Source of the DNA: Bacillota bacterium
Lineage (GTDB): Bacteria; Bacillota; Clostridia; Acetivibrionales; DSM-1351
NCBI GenBank assembly: GCA_023393115.1
Contig: JAEWMS010000086.1
Location: 131,487-195,486 of the forward strand
Length of the DNA: 64,000 nt
Reading direction: 5' to 3'
Made by a program: the position numbers and the translations under genes
Part shown: piece by piece, positions 42,449-51,732 of the stretch
Layout of the letters: every line of letters starts with the position of its first letter
Numbering within the stretch: the stretch's first letter is position 1
The notes under the pieces: generated by a model
What the model saw: only the letters and a program-made list of their open reading frames with translations
Told to the model about the DNA's origin: nothing
The model's database searches: none

Positions 42449-43447
42449 ATGGGAACAACATCGACTAATATAAAAAAAGTCGGCGATGCACAAAAATCTA
42501 TTTATAAACACGGGTTTTTGTATGAAATCAAAAAGAACAAAGTACTTTTTATTATGATGCTCCCTGCATTGGTCGTTTTATTTCTGAACAACTATTTACC
42601 GATGGCAGGCGTATTAATTGCATTTAAAAACTTCAAATATTTCGGAAGCAATTTCTTCGAAAACTTTTTCAAGAGCGAATGGGTAGGGATGGAGAATTTT
42701 GAATTCTTCACTGCAACACCTGACGCTTTCACAATCACCAGAAATACTCTTTTGTACAATCTTGCGTTTATCGTTATAGGATTGGTTATCTCAGTTTTCT
42801 TTGCAATAATTTTGAACGAAATAAGAGGGAAGTACGCCTCGAAATTCTATCAAGCAAGTATGTTTTTACCTTACTTCATGTCTTGGATCGTTGTAAGTTA
42901 TCTTGTATTTGCAATGTTAAGTGAAGAACAAGGTTTTGTAAATAAAAGTCTTCTTCCTGCACTAGGTGTGAGTCCAGATTCCCTTCCAGCATGGTACGGA
43001 GATCCGGGCAAATGGCCATTCATCTTAACAATAGTTAACATGTGGAAGTTCACTGGTTATAACTGTGTTGTTTATGTAGCAGCTATTGCAGGTATCGATC
43101 AGGAGTTTTATGAAGCAGCGACTGTTGATGGCGCATCAAGATTCCACCAAATAAGAAAAATAACAATACCTCTTCTGACTCCATTAATGGTTATATTAAC
43201 CCTTCTTGCTGTTGGACGTGTATTCTATTCAGATTTCGGATTGTTCTTCAGTGTAACGAGAAATGTTGGGGCGTTGTATGATACTACACTGGTTATAGAT
43301 ACTTATGTTTACAATGCTTTGCGTACAATGAATGATGTTGGTATGGCATCAGCAGCTGGTCTCTATCAGTCATTCTGTGGTTTTATTCTGGTACTGTCTT
43401 CCAACCTGATTGTTAAGAAGATAGATCCGGAGAAAGCACTATTTTAG
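42449..43447 (+). CDS. ABC permease, LplB/UgpA type (second importer)
   Basis: 332 residues, six membrane helices after a 30-residue cytosolic start. EAA loop: Q-E-F-Y-E-A-A-T-V-D-G-A...I-T-I-P-L-L-T-P. The N-P-G-like extracellular loop W-Y-G-D-P-G-K-W-P is typical of LplB permeases that take complex polysaccharide oligomers. GGGTGG lies rather far (10 nt) from the ATG, so initiation may be weak. It forms the channel with the next gene (13 bp gap). Substrate unknown; xylo- or cello-oligosaccharides are suggested by context. Confidence 0.85.
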   Translation: MGTTSTNIKKVGDAQKSIYKHGFLYEIKKNKVLFIMMLPALVVLFLNNYLPMAGVLIAFKNFKYFGSNFFENFFKSEWVGMENFEFFTATPDAFTITRNTLLYNLAFIVIGLVISVFFAIILNEIRGKYASKFYQASMFLPYFMSWIVVSYLVFAMLSEEQGFVNKSLLPALGVSPDSLPAWYGDPGKWPFILTIVNMWKFTGYNCVVYVAAIAGIDQEFYEAATVDGASRFHQIRKITIPLLTPLMVILTLLAVGRVFYSDFGLFFSVTRNVGALYDTTLVIDTYVYNALRTMNDVGMASAAGLYQSFCGFILVLSSNLIVKKIDPEKALF

Positions 43448-43459
43448 GGGGGAAAAGAG

Positions 43460-44374
43460 ATGAAACAAAGTACAAACTCAAAAATATTAAATTCAGTTTC
43501 ACCTTTTTGGAATGGAGTATTTAATATAATATTTATTTTATATTCAATTGCTTGTATTATTCCGCTGGTGCTGGTCATAGGAGTTTCATTCACTGAAGAG
43601 AAAACAATTATTACATCCGGTTACAACTTTATTCCAAAGGTATTCAGCCTTGAGGCATACAAGTGGGTATTCCAAAGTGGTGATGCTATTGTAAGAGCAT
43701 ACGGTCTTTCAATAGGAATAACAGTTCTTGGTACTCTGTGCAGTGTTGCAATAATAGCAATGTTCTCTTATGTAATTTCAAGAAAAGATTTCAGATATAG
43801 AAATGTATTTTCGTTTATAGTATTCTTCACAATGATATTCAACGGTGGTTTGGTTCCCTGGTACATGGTATATACAAACTTTCTCCACCTAAATGATACT
43901 TTGTTTGCTTACATAGTTCCTTCACTTGTAAATGCCTGGTACGTTATGATAATGAGAACATTCTTCCAGACCAATGTTCCGGACTCTATTATAGAATCAG
44001 CAAAAATTGACGGAGCTGGAGAATTCAGAACCTTTATTCAGATAGTAATGCCACTGGCAAAACCAGGTCTTGCAACCATAGCACTGTTCCAAACTCTGGG
44101 TTTCTGGAACGATTGGTATCTACCACTGATGCTTATTGAAAACAGCAAGCTGTACAATCTGCAATACATACTCTACAAGACATTGACAGCTATTCAGTAC
44201 CTTGCACAGGCCTCAAACGTAACAGGTGGTACAGCACAGATACTTGCCAAGTTACCATCGGAAACAGCACGTATGGCAATGTGCGTACTTGCAATCGGTC
44301 CAATCATATTGGCTTACCCGTTCTTCCAGAAGTATTTTGTTAAAGGTCTTACAGTTGGTGCAGTTAAAGGCTAA
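43460..44374 (+). CDS. ABC permease, YtcP/LplC type (second importer)
   Basis: 304 residues, six helices. EAA loop D-S-I-I-E-S-A-K-I-D-G-A...I-V-M-P-L-A-K-P and family stretch G-G-L-V-P-W-Y-M-V. AGGGGGG lies before the ATG. Partner of the LplB-type permease just upstream. The pair belongs to the carbohydrate uptake transporter-1 group that normally uses a shared ATPase. Confidence 0.88.
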   Translation: MKQSTNSKILNSVSPFWNGVFNIIFILYSIACIIPLVLVIGVSFTEEKTIITSGYNFIPKVFSLEAYKWVFQSGDAIVRAYGLSIGITVLGTLCSVAIIAMFSYVISRKDFRYRNVFSFIVFFTMIFNGGLVPWYMVYTNFLHLNDTLFAYIVPSLVNAWYVMIMRTFFQTNVPDSIIESAKIDGAGEFRTFIQIVMPLAKPGLATIALFQTLGFWNDWYLPLMLIENSKLYNLQYILYKTLTAIQYLAQASNVTGGTAQILAKLPSETARMAMCVLAIGPIILAYPFFQKYFVKGLTVGAVKG

Positions 44375-44448
44375 TACCGTATTAAAGCTTAAATGGCTTA
44401 TAGTATGGATGGCATAAATAATATTTATAATTTTAAGGAGGTTCACAC

Positions 44449-46014
44449 ATGCAAAAGGCAAAAAAACTAATTGGTTTGTTACTGGTTCTCTGTTTGGCAG
44501 TTTCATTTGTGGTTGGTTGCGGAAGCAATAATGGTGCTTCAACATCAACTACAGCAGCAGAATCATCGGTAGCAGCAGAATCTTCAGTAGCGGCAGAATC
44601 ATCAGCAGCTCCTTCATCAGCAGCTCTCGATCCTGTAGAACTGAAATGGTATGTTATAGGTAATGGTCAACCTAAGGACATGGACGCTGTTTTAGTTAAA
44701 GTTAATGAATGGTTACAGCCTAAGATCAATGCTACTCTTAAGTTAAACGTATTCTCTTGGGGAGATGATTTCGAACAGAAGATGGGCGCAAAGGTTGCTT
44801 CTGGAGAAGAGTTTGACATAACCTTTACATCAAACTGGGCACTTAACTACTTACAGAATGCTCCAAAAGGTGCATTTGTAGATCTTACTCCTATGTTAGA
44901 TCAATATGCTCCTAAGACAAAAGCATTATTGGGAGACAAAGTTATTAAGGGTGCTTCAATAGATGGAAAACTTTACGCAATTCCTACTAACAAGGAAATG
45001 GCTCATAACTGGGGTTTCCTTATCAACAAGGATCTTGCTGATAAGAACGGAATTGATGTAACAGCTATCAAGAAGTTTGAAGATATTGAACCAGCTCTTA
45101 AAACAATCAAAGAAAAAGAACCTGGCGTAGAAGCTTTCCAGACTGTAGTTGGAGAATCTGCATACAGAATTCTTGATTTCGAGAAGATGGTTGATGATAA
45201 CGTTCCAGGAGCTCTCTACGGTGACGGAAGAGATACTAAAGTTGTAAATGACTTTGATACTCCAGAAGCAAAAGCGTTGTTTACTACACTTAACAAATGG
45301 TACAAGGCTGGTTATATCAGAAAAGATGCTGATACAATCACTGACTGGTCATCAAATAGAAAAGCAGGTAAGGTATTCTCAGCTGTAGCTTCATTGAAGC
45401 CTGGTAAAGATGGTGAAGAAACTGTTTCTTCAGGTATCAACTGGGTACAGGTAGATATCACTGCTCCAATGGCAACTACACGTGAAATGACTGGTTCAAT
45501 GCAGGCTATATCCAAGTCTTCAAAGAATCCTGAAAGAGCATTAATGTTCCTTGAACTGTTCAACACTGAACCAGAACTTTGTAACTTAATCAACTACGGT
45601 ATAGAAGGAACTCACTATTCTAAGGTTGCTGATACAAAGATCAAGTTGGAACAGGCTGGTACAGACGGTTACAACCCAGGAACTCCTTGGATGTTCGGTA
45701 ACCAGTTCAATACTTATATCTATGAATCAGAGAAGTTTGAATCTGCTACAGCTAAGTGGGATAAATTCAAATCATATAATGATTCAGCAAAACCATCACC
45801 AATCCTCGGCTTCACTTTCAATGCTGAACCTGTAAAGACTAAGGTTGCTGCTTTGACTGGTGTTAAGAGACAGTATATGCCAGGACTTGAAACAGGTAAA
45901 GCTGATCCTGCAGTAGCACTTCCTAAGTTCACTGAGAAGCTTAAGGCTGCTGGTTTGGACGATGTTCTTGCAGAAATGCAGAAACAGGTTGATGATTTTG
46001 TAGCTAAGAAATAA
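44449..46014 (+). CDS. Solute-binding lipoprotein, LipO type (second importer)
   Basis: 521 residues. Signal peptide with lipobox F-V-V-G-C (Cys24). A linker then repeats A-A-E-S-S three times in a row (residues ~36-55), followed by the large two-lobe fold of LipO/YtcQ binding proteins, which accompany LplB-YtcP permeases. AAGGAGG lies 8 nt before the ATG. Codon choice is noticeably uniform (GAA, AAG, GCT dominate), as expected for a highly expressed binding protein. Ligand unknown. A terminator follows 59 nt downstream. Confidence 0.85.
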   Translation: MQKAKKLIGLLLVLCLAVSFVVGCGSNNGASTSTTAAESSVAAESSVAAESSAAPSSAALDPVELKWYVIGNGQPKDMDAVLVKVNEWLQPKINATLKLNVFSWGDDFEQKMGAKVASGEEFDITFTSNWALNYLQNAPKGAFVDLTPMLDQYAPKTKALLGDKVIKGASIDGKLYAIPTNKEMAHNWGFLINKDLADKNGIDVTAIKKFEDIEPALKTIKEKEPGVEAFQTVVGESAYRILDFEKMVDDNVPGALYGDGRDTKVVNDFDTPEAKALFTTLNKWYKAGYIRKDADTITDWSSNRKAGKVFSAVASLKPGKDGEETVSSGINWVQVDITAPMATTREMTGSMQAISKSSKNPERALMFLELFNTEPELCNLINYGIEGTHYSKVADTKIKLEQAGTDGYNPGTPWMFGNQFNTYIYESEKFESATAKWDKFKSYNDSAKPSPILGFTFNAEPVKTKVAALTGVKRQYMPGLETGKADPAVALPKFTEKLKAAGLDDVLAEMQKQVDDFVAKK

Positions 46015-46073
46015 TTAAAAAAAATGTCGTAAATTATCTGGCTTGACTTTGATAATTGACTAGATGTAAAATA

Positions 46074-46101
46074 GGGCTAGCGCTTAGTATAGCGTTAGCC
46101 C
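46074..46101 (+). terminator. Terminator after the second binding protein
   Basis: GGGCTAGCGCT (46074-46084) with AGCGTTAGCCC (46091-46101), one wobble pair, 6-nt loop, then TGTTTT. It separates the importer from the LacI gene. Confidence 0.88.
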
Positions 46102-46147
46102 TGTTTTAAAATACAGACATCAGGTTAAGTCCAATAAGGTGAATTAA

Positions 46148-47194
46148 ATGAAAAGTGAAGAGATCGCTAAGATAGCGGGAGTATCAAGAAGTACTGTATC
46201 AAGAGTAATCAATAACTATTCGAACGTACCGGAAGATACTAAGAAAAAGGTCCTTGAAGTAATTTCAAAATATAATTACCAACCAAATACATGTGCAAGA
46301 GTACTGGCCGGAAAAACAAATGATACTATAGGTTTGTTTATCGTCAGCATTGCGGATACCGAAAATCCGAACAGATTGTACAACAACAATTATTTTACCC
46401 AGTTTGTTGATGCCACAGTAGAATGTGCCAATGCCCGGGGGTATTATGTCCTTGTAAATATCATATATTGTGAGAATGATTATAACAAGGTCAGTGAAGT
46501 ATTTTTGCAGAAGAGAATTGACGGTGGAATCGTAATCGGTACCGAGCGTGAAGCCGAGGCTTTGATAAATGTATCAAAAAAAGGATATCCTGTAGCCTTG
46601 ATAGACTACGATGCCGAAGAAATTAAGAAAAATAAGTCTGATAATGATAATTTGATTGTAATAGGCTCAAATGATTATGACGGAACTGTTTCAGCAGTTG
46701 AATATCTTATTGAACTAGGACATAAAGATATAGGAATGCTAGCCGGACGAATATCTACATATTCGGGTAGGCAGAGGTACCAAGCTTTTTTTGATACTAT
46801 GAAAAAGCATGGTTTAGAAGTAAAGGAAGAGTTTGTATTACATGGGGATTTCTTAAAATCAAAAACAGCAGATGAAGTAAATAAACTTATAAAAAAAGGC
46901 AAGCTTCCAAGTGCCATATTCTCGTCAAATGACGACATGGCAATAACTGCTATGGATTTATTTAAGGAAAATAACATAAAAGTACCGGAAGATATTTCAA
47001 TAATAGGATTTGATAACATACCTCTTTCCTCATTGATAAGGCCTGCACTGTCTACTGTATCAACACCTGTTTATGATATGGTTGATAAAGCGGTGACTGA
47101 GCTGATTTCCAAAATAAAGAGAAGCAAAAGAGGTTTTACCAGCTATAGATATGATACAAAAATAATTATGCGTGAATCTTGTTCAAGGAAATAA
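46148..47194 (+). CDS. LacI-family transcriptional regulator
   Basis: 348 residues. N-terminal helix-turn-helix (E-E-I-A-K-I-A-G-V-S-R-S-T-V-S-R-V-I-N-N) and hinge helix (Y-N-Y-Q-P-N-T-C-A-R-V-L-A-G) precede a periplasmic-binding-protein-like ligand domain with G-F-D-N-I-P-L-S at the dimer interface. AAGGTGAATTAA precedes the ATG. It sits between the second importer and cbpA, 66 bp before the latter, so it probably controls one or both in response to a sugar. It has no counterpart in the cua cluster as described for R. cellulolyticum. Confidence 0.9.
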   Translation: MKSEEIAKIAGVSRSTVSRVINNYSNVPEDTKKKVLEVISKYNYQPNTCARVLAGKTNDTIGLFIVSIADTENPNRLYNNNYFTQFVDATVECANARGYYVLVNIIYCENDYNKVSEVFLQKRIDGGIVIGTEREAEALINVSKKGYPVALIDYDAEEIKKNKSDNDNLIVIGSNDYDGTVSAVEYLIELGHKDIGMLAGRISTYSGRQRYQAFFDTMKKHGLEVKEEFVLHGDFLKSKTADEVNKLIKKGKLPSAIFSSNDDMAITAMDLFKENNIKVPEDISIIGFDNIPLSSLIRPALSTVSTPVYDMVDKAVTELISKIKRSKRGFTSYRYDTKIIMRESCSRK

Positions 47195-47200
47195 GAGTAC

Positions 47201-47228
47201 TTGAAAGAGTACTTATTTGTTATATAAT
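47201..47228 (+). promoter_or_regulatory. Candidate cbpA promoter with direct repeats
   Basis: TTGAAA (47201-47206), 16-bp spacer and TATAAT (47223-47228). The -35 is bracketed by two AAGAGTACTT-like repeats (47193-47202 and the one beginning 47206) containing the self-complementary AGTACT, a possible operator for the LacI regulator upstream. Confidence 0.55.
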
Positions 47229-47260
47229 CTATTTAATTTATTTGAGAGGAGCCAAAAAAT

Positions 47261-49696
47261 ATGAAATACGGATTTTTTGACGATCAAAATCGGGAATATG
47301 TAATAACTACACCAAAAACCCCTTATCCATGGATTAATTACCTAGGAACACAAGAATTTTTTTCTTTAATTTCAAACACTGCAGGTGGTTATTGTTTTTA
47401 TAAGGACGCGCGTTTACGCAGAATAACAAGGTATAGATATAACAACGTACCAATTGATATGGGCGGAAGATACTTCTATATCAACGATAATGGTTCCTTA
47501 TGGTCACCCGGATGGTCTCCGGTTAAGGCTGATCTGGATAGCTATGAATGCCGACATGGCTTAGGTTACACAAAAATCACCGGCAGTAAAAATGGAGTAA
47601 GTACTGAAGTACTATTTTTTGTTCCTTTGAATTTTAACGGTGAAGTACATAGAGTGAGAGTTAAAAATACAACTTCAGCAAATAAGACTTTGAAGTTATT
47701 CTCATGCATAGAATTCTGTTTGTGGAATGCTTACGATGACATGACAAATTACCAGAGAAATCTCAGCACAGGTGAAGTAGAGGTTGAAAAGTCTGTAATT
47801 TACCACAAAACCGAATATAAAGAAAGAAGAAATCACTTTGCTTTTTATTCAGTAAACGCGAGTTTAACAGGCTTCGATACTGATAGAGATACATTTGTAG
47901 GTTTATACAACGGTTTTGAGGCTCCGGATGTACCTGTGAGCGGCGAACCTAAGAATACAATTGCAGACGGCTGGGGACCAATGGCTTCACATTGTATTAC
48001 AGTTGAATTGAAGCCCGGTGAAGAAAAAGAGTATGATTTTATTCTTGGTTATGTTGAAAATGACGAAGACGACAAATGGGAAAGCAAGGGTGTTATAAAC
48101 AAGAAAAAGGCCTATGCAATGATTGAGGAGAAAGGTAGCCCTGCAGGTGTTCAGGCCGCTTTTGAAGAACTCCAGAATTACTGGAGTCAGCTGTTTACCC
48201 AATACAGACTGGAACATAAGGATGAAAAGCTATCAAGGATGGTTAATATCTGGAACCAGTATCAATGTATGGTTACTTTCAATATGTCCAGAAGTGCTTC
48301 TTACTTTGAGACAGGTATTGGAAGAGGAATGGGCTTCAGAGATTCAAACCAGGATATACTTGGTTTTGTTCATCAGATACCGGACAGAGCAAGGGAAAGA
48401 ATACTTGATATTGCTGCTACTCAGTTTGAAACTGGAGGAGCATATCACCAGTATCAGCCTTTAACAAAGAAGGGTAACAATGAAATAGGCGGTAACTTTA
48501 ATGATGATCCATTGTGGTTGATTGCATCAGTTGCTGCATACATAAAAGAAACTGGAGATATGGACATATTGAAGGAAATGGTGCCATATGACAATGATGA
48601 TTCAAAGGCAGCAACATTGTTTGATCACCTTAAGCGTTCCTTCTATCATGTGGTAAATAATCTTGGACCTCACGGACTGCCTTTGATTGGACGTGCAGAC
48701 TGGAATGACTGTCTTAACCTGAACTGTTTTTCTAATGTACCGGGTGAATCCTTCCAGACTACTACAAGTAAGGATGGTAAGGTTGCTGAATCAGTATTTA
48801 TAGCAGGTATGTTTGTATTCTATGGACCTGAATATGTTAAACTTTGTCAGCTGAATGGCTTGGAAGATGAAGCCAAGGCGGCTCAGGCACATGTTGACAA
48901 GATGTCAAAAACCGTATTGGAGCATGGATGGGACGGAGAATGGTTCGTTCGTGCATATGACGACTTCGGCAGAAAGATTGGAAGTAAAGAAAACGAAGAG
49001 GGTAAAATATTTATTGAATCCCAGGGCTTCTGTACTATGGCTGGAATCGGTCTTGAAACCGGTCATGTGGAAAAGGCACTTGATTCAGCTAAAAAATATC
49101 TTGACAGCGATCATGGAATGGTACTTCAAAATCCTGCCTTCACAAAATACTATATTGAAATGGGAGAAATCTCAACATATCCTGCGGGTTATAAGGAAAA
49201 TGCGGGAATTTTCTGCCATAACAATCCATGGGTAGCTTGTGGTGAAACAGTACTTGGAAGAGGGGACAGAGCTTTTGAAATATATTCCAAAATAGCCCCT
49301 GCATATACTGAACATATCAGTGACGTACACAAGATGGAGCCATATGTATACTCCCAGATGATCGCCGGTAAAGATGCAAAGAGACATGGTGAAGCTAAAA
49401 ATTCATGGTTGACCGGAACAGCAGCCTGGAACTTTGTAGCTATTTCTCAATTCATTCTGGGTATCAAGCCAGATTATAATGGTCTTATGATTGATCCTTG
49501 CATTCCACAGGCTTGGGATGGTTATAAGGTTAGCAGAAAGTTTAGAAATGCAACCTATGAAATATCCATCAGCAATCCTAACCATGTTTCAAAGGGTGTT
49601 AAGCAGCTTGTAGTCGACGGTAAGGAAGTACAGGGTAATATAGTGCCTGTATTCAATGATGGTAAGACTCATGAAGTTAAGGCTGTATTGGGATAA
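47261..49696 (+). CDS. cbpA: Cellobiose phosphorylase, GH94
   Basis: 811 residues, the length of clostridial cellobiose phosphorylases. The N-terminal beta-sandwich (M-K-Y-G-F-F-D-D-Q-N-R-E-Y-V-I) is joined to an (alpha/alpha)6 barrel. The catalytic acid is Asp483 in G-R-A-D-W-N-D-C-L-N, and G-F-R-D-S-N-Q-D (~358-365) lines the sugar site. It converts cellobiose plus phosphate to glucose and glucose-1-phosphate, saving ATP. It is intracellular, as there is no signal peptide. GAGAGGAG lies 9 nt before the ATG. Unlike the R. cellulolyticum arrangement it is not contiguous with cuaABC and seems separately controlled. Confidence 0.95.
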   Translation: MKYGFFDDQNREYVITTPKTPYPWINYLGTQEFFSLISNTAGGYCFYKDARLRRITRYRYNNVPIDMGGRYFYINDNGSLWSPGWSPVKADLDSYECRHGLGYTKITGSKNGVSTEVLFFVPLNFNGEVHRVRVKNTTSANKTLKLFSCIEFCLWNAYDDMTNYQRNLSTGEVEVEKSVIYHKTEYKERRNHFAFYSVNASLTGFDTDRDTFVGLYNGFEAPDVPVSGEPKNTIADGWGPMASHCITVELKPGEEKEYDFILGYVENDEDDKWESKGVINKKKAYAMIEEKGSPAGVQAAFEELQNYWSQLFTQYRLEHKDEKLSRMVNIWNQYQCMVTFNMSRSASYFETGIGRGMGFRDSNQDILGFVHQIPDRARERILDIAATQFETGGAYHQYQPLTKKGNNEIGGNFNDDPLWLIASVAAYIKETGDMDILKEMVPYDNDDSKAATLFDHLKRSFYHVVNNLGPHGLPLIGRADWNDCLNLNCFSNVPGESFQTTTSKDGKVAESVFIAGMFVFYGPEYVKLCQLNGLEDEAKAAQAHVDKMSKTVLEHGWDGEWFVRAYDDFGRKIGSKENEEGKIFIESQGFCTMAGIGLETGHVEKALDSAKKYLDSDHGMVLQNPAFTKYYIEMGEISTYPAGYKENAGIFCHNNPWVACGETVLGRGDRAFEIYSKIAPAYTEHISDVHKMEPYVYSQMIAGKDAKRHGEAKNSWLTGTAAWNFVAISQFILGIKPDYNGLMIDPCIPQAWDGYKVSRKFRNATYEISISNPNHVSKGVKQLVVDGKEVQGNIVPVFNDGKTHEVKAVLG

Positions 49697-49702
49697 TTAA
49701 TT

Positions 49703-49901
49703 ACAGTGAAAAGATAATAGTGAAGAATGAAGAGTTATGTTAGGTTTACTCCGTAAACCAGAATTAAAGCACAGTGAATGTTGAAGAGTCAATGGTGAAT
49801 AGTTTTGATAGATTGCTACTCCAAAAGTTATTATATAGGCTTGCGGAGCAAGCCTTCCTCAACTATTCACTATTCACTCTTCATTTTTCACCTTTCACTG
49901 C
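49703..49901. repeat. MITE-like element with inverted GTGAA-rich ends and two small hairpins
   Basis: The left end CAGTGAAAAGATAATAGTGAA and the right end read in reverse (GCAGTGAAAGGTGAAAAATG...) are similar. Each is followed by GTGAATAG-type sequence and a 7-bp hairpin with a 3-nt loop: GGTTTAC-TCC-GTAAACC (49743-49759) and GGCTTGC-GGA-GCAAGCC (49838-49854). A half unit of the same type lies at 12368. No ORF. It fills the space between the convergent cbpA and phoR genes. Confidence 0.65.
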
Positions 49902-49903
49902 TT

Positions 49904-51700
49904 TTATATCGGTAGTTGTATAATGAATTCAGCTCCCTGTCCAGGTTGGCTTACTACCCTGATATCTCCACTGTATAGGTTTACTATATGTTTTACGATG
50001 GAGAGTCCCAGACCGGTTCCGCCCATATTTCGTGAGCGGCCCTTATCAACACGGTAAAATCGCTCAAAAATCCTTGAGTGGTGCTTTTCAGACATTCCAA
50101 TACCGGTATCTTTAACAGATATTACAGTTTTTCCGTTGGTTTTAAATGCTTTAATATGCACGGAGCCATTCTCAACATTATATTTGATGGCATTATCAAC
50201 CAGGTTGATAAGCATTTGTTTTATTCTGTTCTTATTTACAAACAAAGGTATATTTGCGTCTGCTTCAACTTCAAGTCGAATGCCCTTTTTTTGTGCAGAA
50301 GGATCAAGTATAAGGAGTACTTCTCCTATTATTTCAGTAAGATTGTTTTCCTTAACATTTTCATCCTTTCTTGTACCCTCAATTTCGGATAGCTGAAGAA
50401 TATCGTTAATCAACATGTGAAGGCGTTCAGCCTCAATGTCTATGATTTCCAGGAACTTTATCGCTACTGAGGTATCTTCAACAGCACCATTTCTAAGGGT
50501 TTCCACAAAACCTCTTATTGATGTAAGCGGTGTCTTAAGTTCATGGGTTACATTTGAGACAAATTCAGTTCTGATTTGCTCAAGTTTTCTGACTGAGGTA
50601 ACATCATGAAGAGTGATAACTCCACCTGAGTTTATACATTTAACTGAATCAATGTTTTTTATGGGGTTGGTATAGACCCTGTATATTTTATCAGAGCTTG
50701 AGGAGGGTGAAAACATCACTATCTCGTCAGTCAATGAACAATTATTCTTAATTGTATCAATCAATAAAGAGTTTACCTTAGAATTTCTTGTGATCTGAAT
50801 GAGGCTTTTACCAATAATGCCCGGGCCGTGTTTAACACCGAATATTTCACAGGCAATAGTATTTATAAGCAGTATTTTATAGTCCGAATCTATAGCTATA
50901 ATCCCATCGCGCATACTGTTTATTATAGTATCCACCCTTAAATTCTTATCCATAATACCCGACAAAGTTTCTTCCAGTTTATCAGCCATTTCATTAAAGG
51001 TGTGCGCTAATTGCCCGATTTCGTCCTTGGAAGTGGTAGTTACTCTTTTCTTATAGTTACCGCCCGCAATTTCCTTAGAAGTGTTTATTAACTGTCTGAT
51101 AGGGTTGGTTATTACCTTGGATAGGTTGATAGATATTAATATAGTAAATAGCAACCCCACAAGTATTCCTATTATGGTATAAAAGAAAAAAGCCTTGTTT
51201 ATAGAATTCAGCTGATATAGAGGTATTGAAACTCTCACAATGATATCATATTCTTCAATTGGCAGAGCTACATAGAGATATGTAACTTTCATGGTTTCAC
51301 TGTAACGCTGGTCCATTCCGAGATTACCTTCAATAGCTTCTTTAACTTCCTTCCTATTCAAGTGGTTCTGCATTCCTTGAGGAGAGGAATCAGATTCACC
51401 AAGAACCTTACCCTGATAGTTAATGATGGTTATTCGTGTTAAAATGGGAAAATTATCATCTTTTGCAGGTTTGCTGTTAAGTAATTCTGCATAGGATTTA
51501 GCGGTTTTATCATAATCTATTTCTTTGATTTGCAATGCTTCCTGTCGTATTTGATGCGCTAAAAGAACAGCAGTGTTCTCAATGCTGTTCTGAACTTCAT
51601 ACCTATAAAAATATCTTGCCAGAAACGATGTGAATATTCCTGTTATTGTGATTGCAATAATGACAAGAAAAATTGTGTACTTAACAATTTTATTTTTCAA
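49904..51700 (-). CDS. phoR: Phosphate-responsive histidine kinase PhoR
   Basis: 598 residues from a TTG start (LKNKIVKYTIFLV), chosen because AGGAGG stands 8 nt before it; the GTG at 51709 lies within that RBS. TM1 ~8-30, an extracytoplasmic PAS-like region to ~170, TM2 ~175-197, HAMP, a cytosolic PAS (~265-370), HisKA with His in N-V-T-H-E-L-K-T-P-L-T, and HATPase N-, G1- and G2-boxes (N-A-I-K-Y-N; D-T-G-I-G-M; G-G-T-G-L-G-L-S). It pairs with the regulator 32 bp upstream and, from the phoU-pst context, senses phosphate limitation. Confidence 0.92.
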   Translation of the reverse strand: MKNKIVKYTIFLVIIAITITGIFTSFLARYFYRYEVQNSIENTAVLLAHQIRQEALQIKEIDYDKTAKSYAELLNSKPAKDDNFPILTRITIINYQGKVLGESDSSPQGMQNHLNRKEVKEAIEGNLGMDQRYSETMKVTYLYVALPIEEYDIIVRVSIPLYQLNSINKAFFFYTIIGILVGLLFTILISINLSKVITNPIRQLINTSKEIAGGNYKKRVTTTSKDEIGQLAHTFNEMADKLEETLSGIMDKNLRVDTIINSMRDGIIAIDSDYKILLINTIACEIFGVKHGPGIIGKSLIQITRNSKVNSLLIDTIKNNCSLTDEIVMFSPSSSSDKIYRVYTNPIKNIDSVKCINSGGVITLHDVTSVRKLEQIRTEFVSNVTHELKTPLTSIRGFVETLRNGAVEDTSVAIKFLEIIDIEAERLHMLINDILQLSEIEGTRKDENVKENNLTEIIGEVLLILDPSAQKKGIRLEVEADANIPLFVNKNRIKQMLINLVDNAIKYNVENGSVHIKAFKTNGKTVISVKDTGIGMSEKHHSRIFERFYRVDKGRSRNMGGTGLGLSIVKHIVNLYSGDIRVVSQPGQGAEFIIQLPI

Positions 51701-51732
51701 TAACAGCACCTCCTGGGGAGAGCATATGTAGT

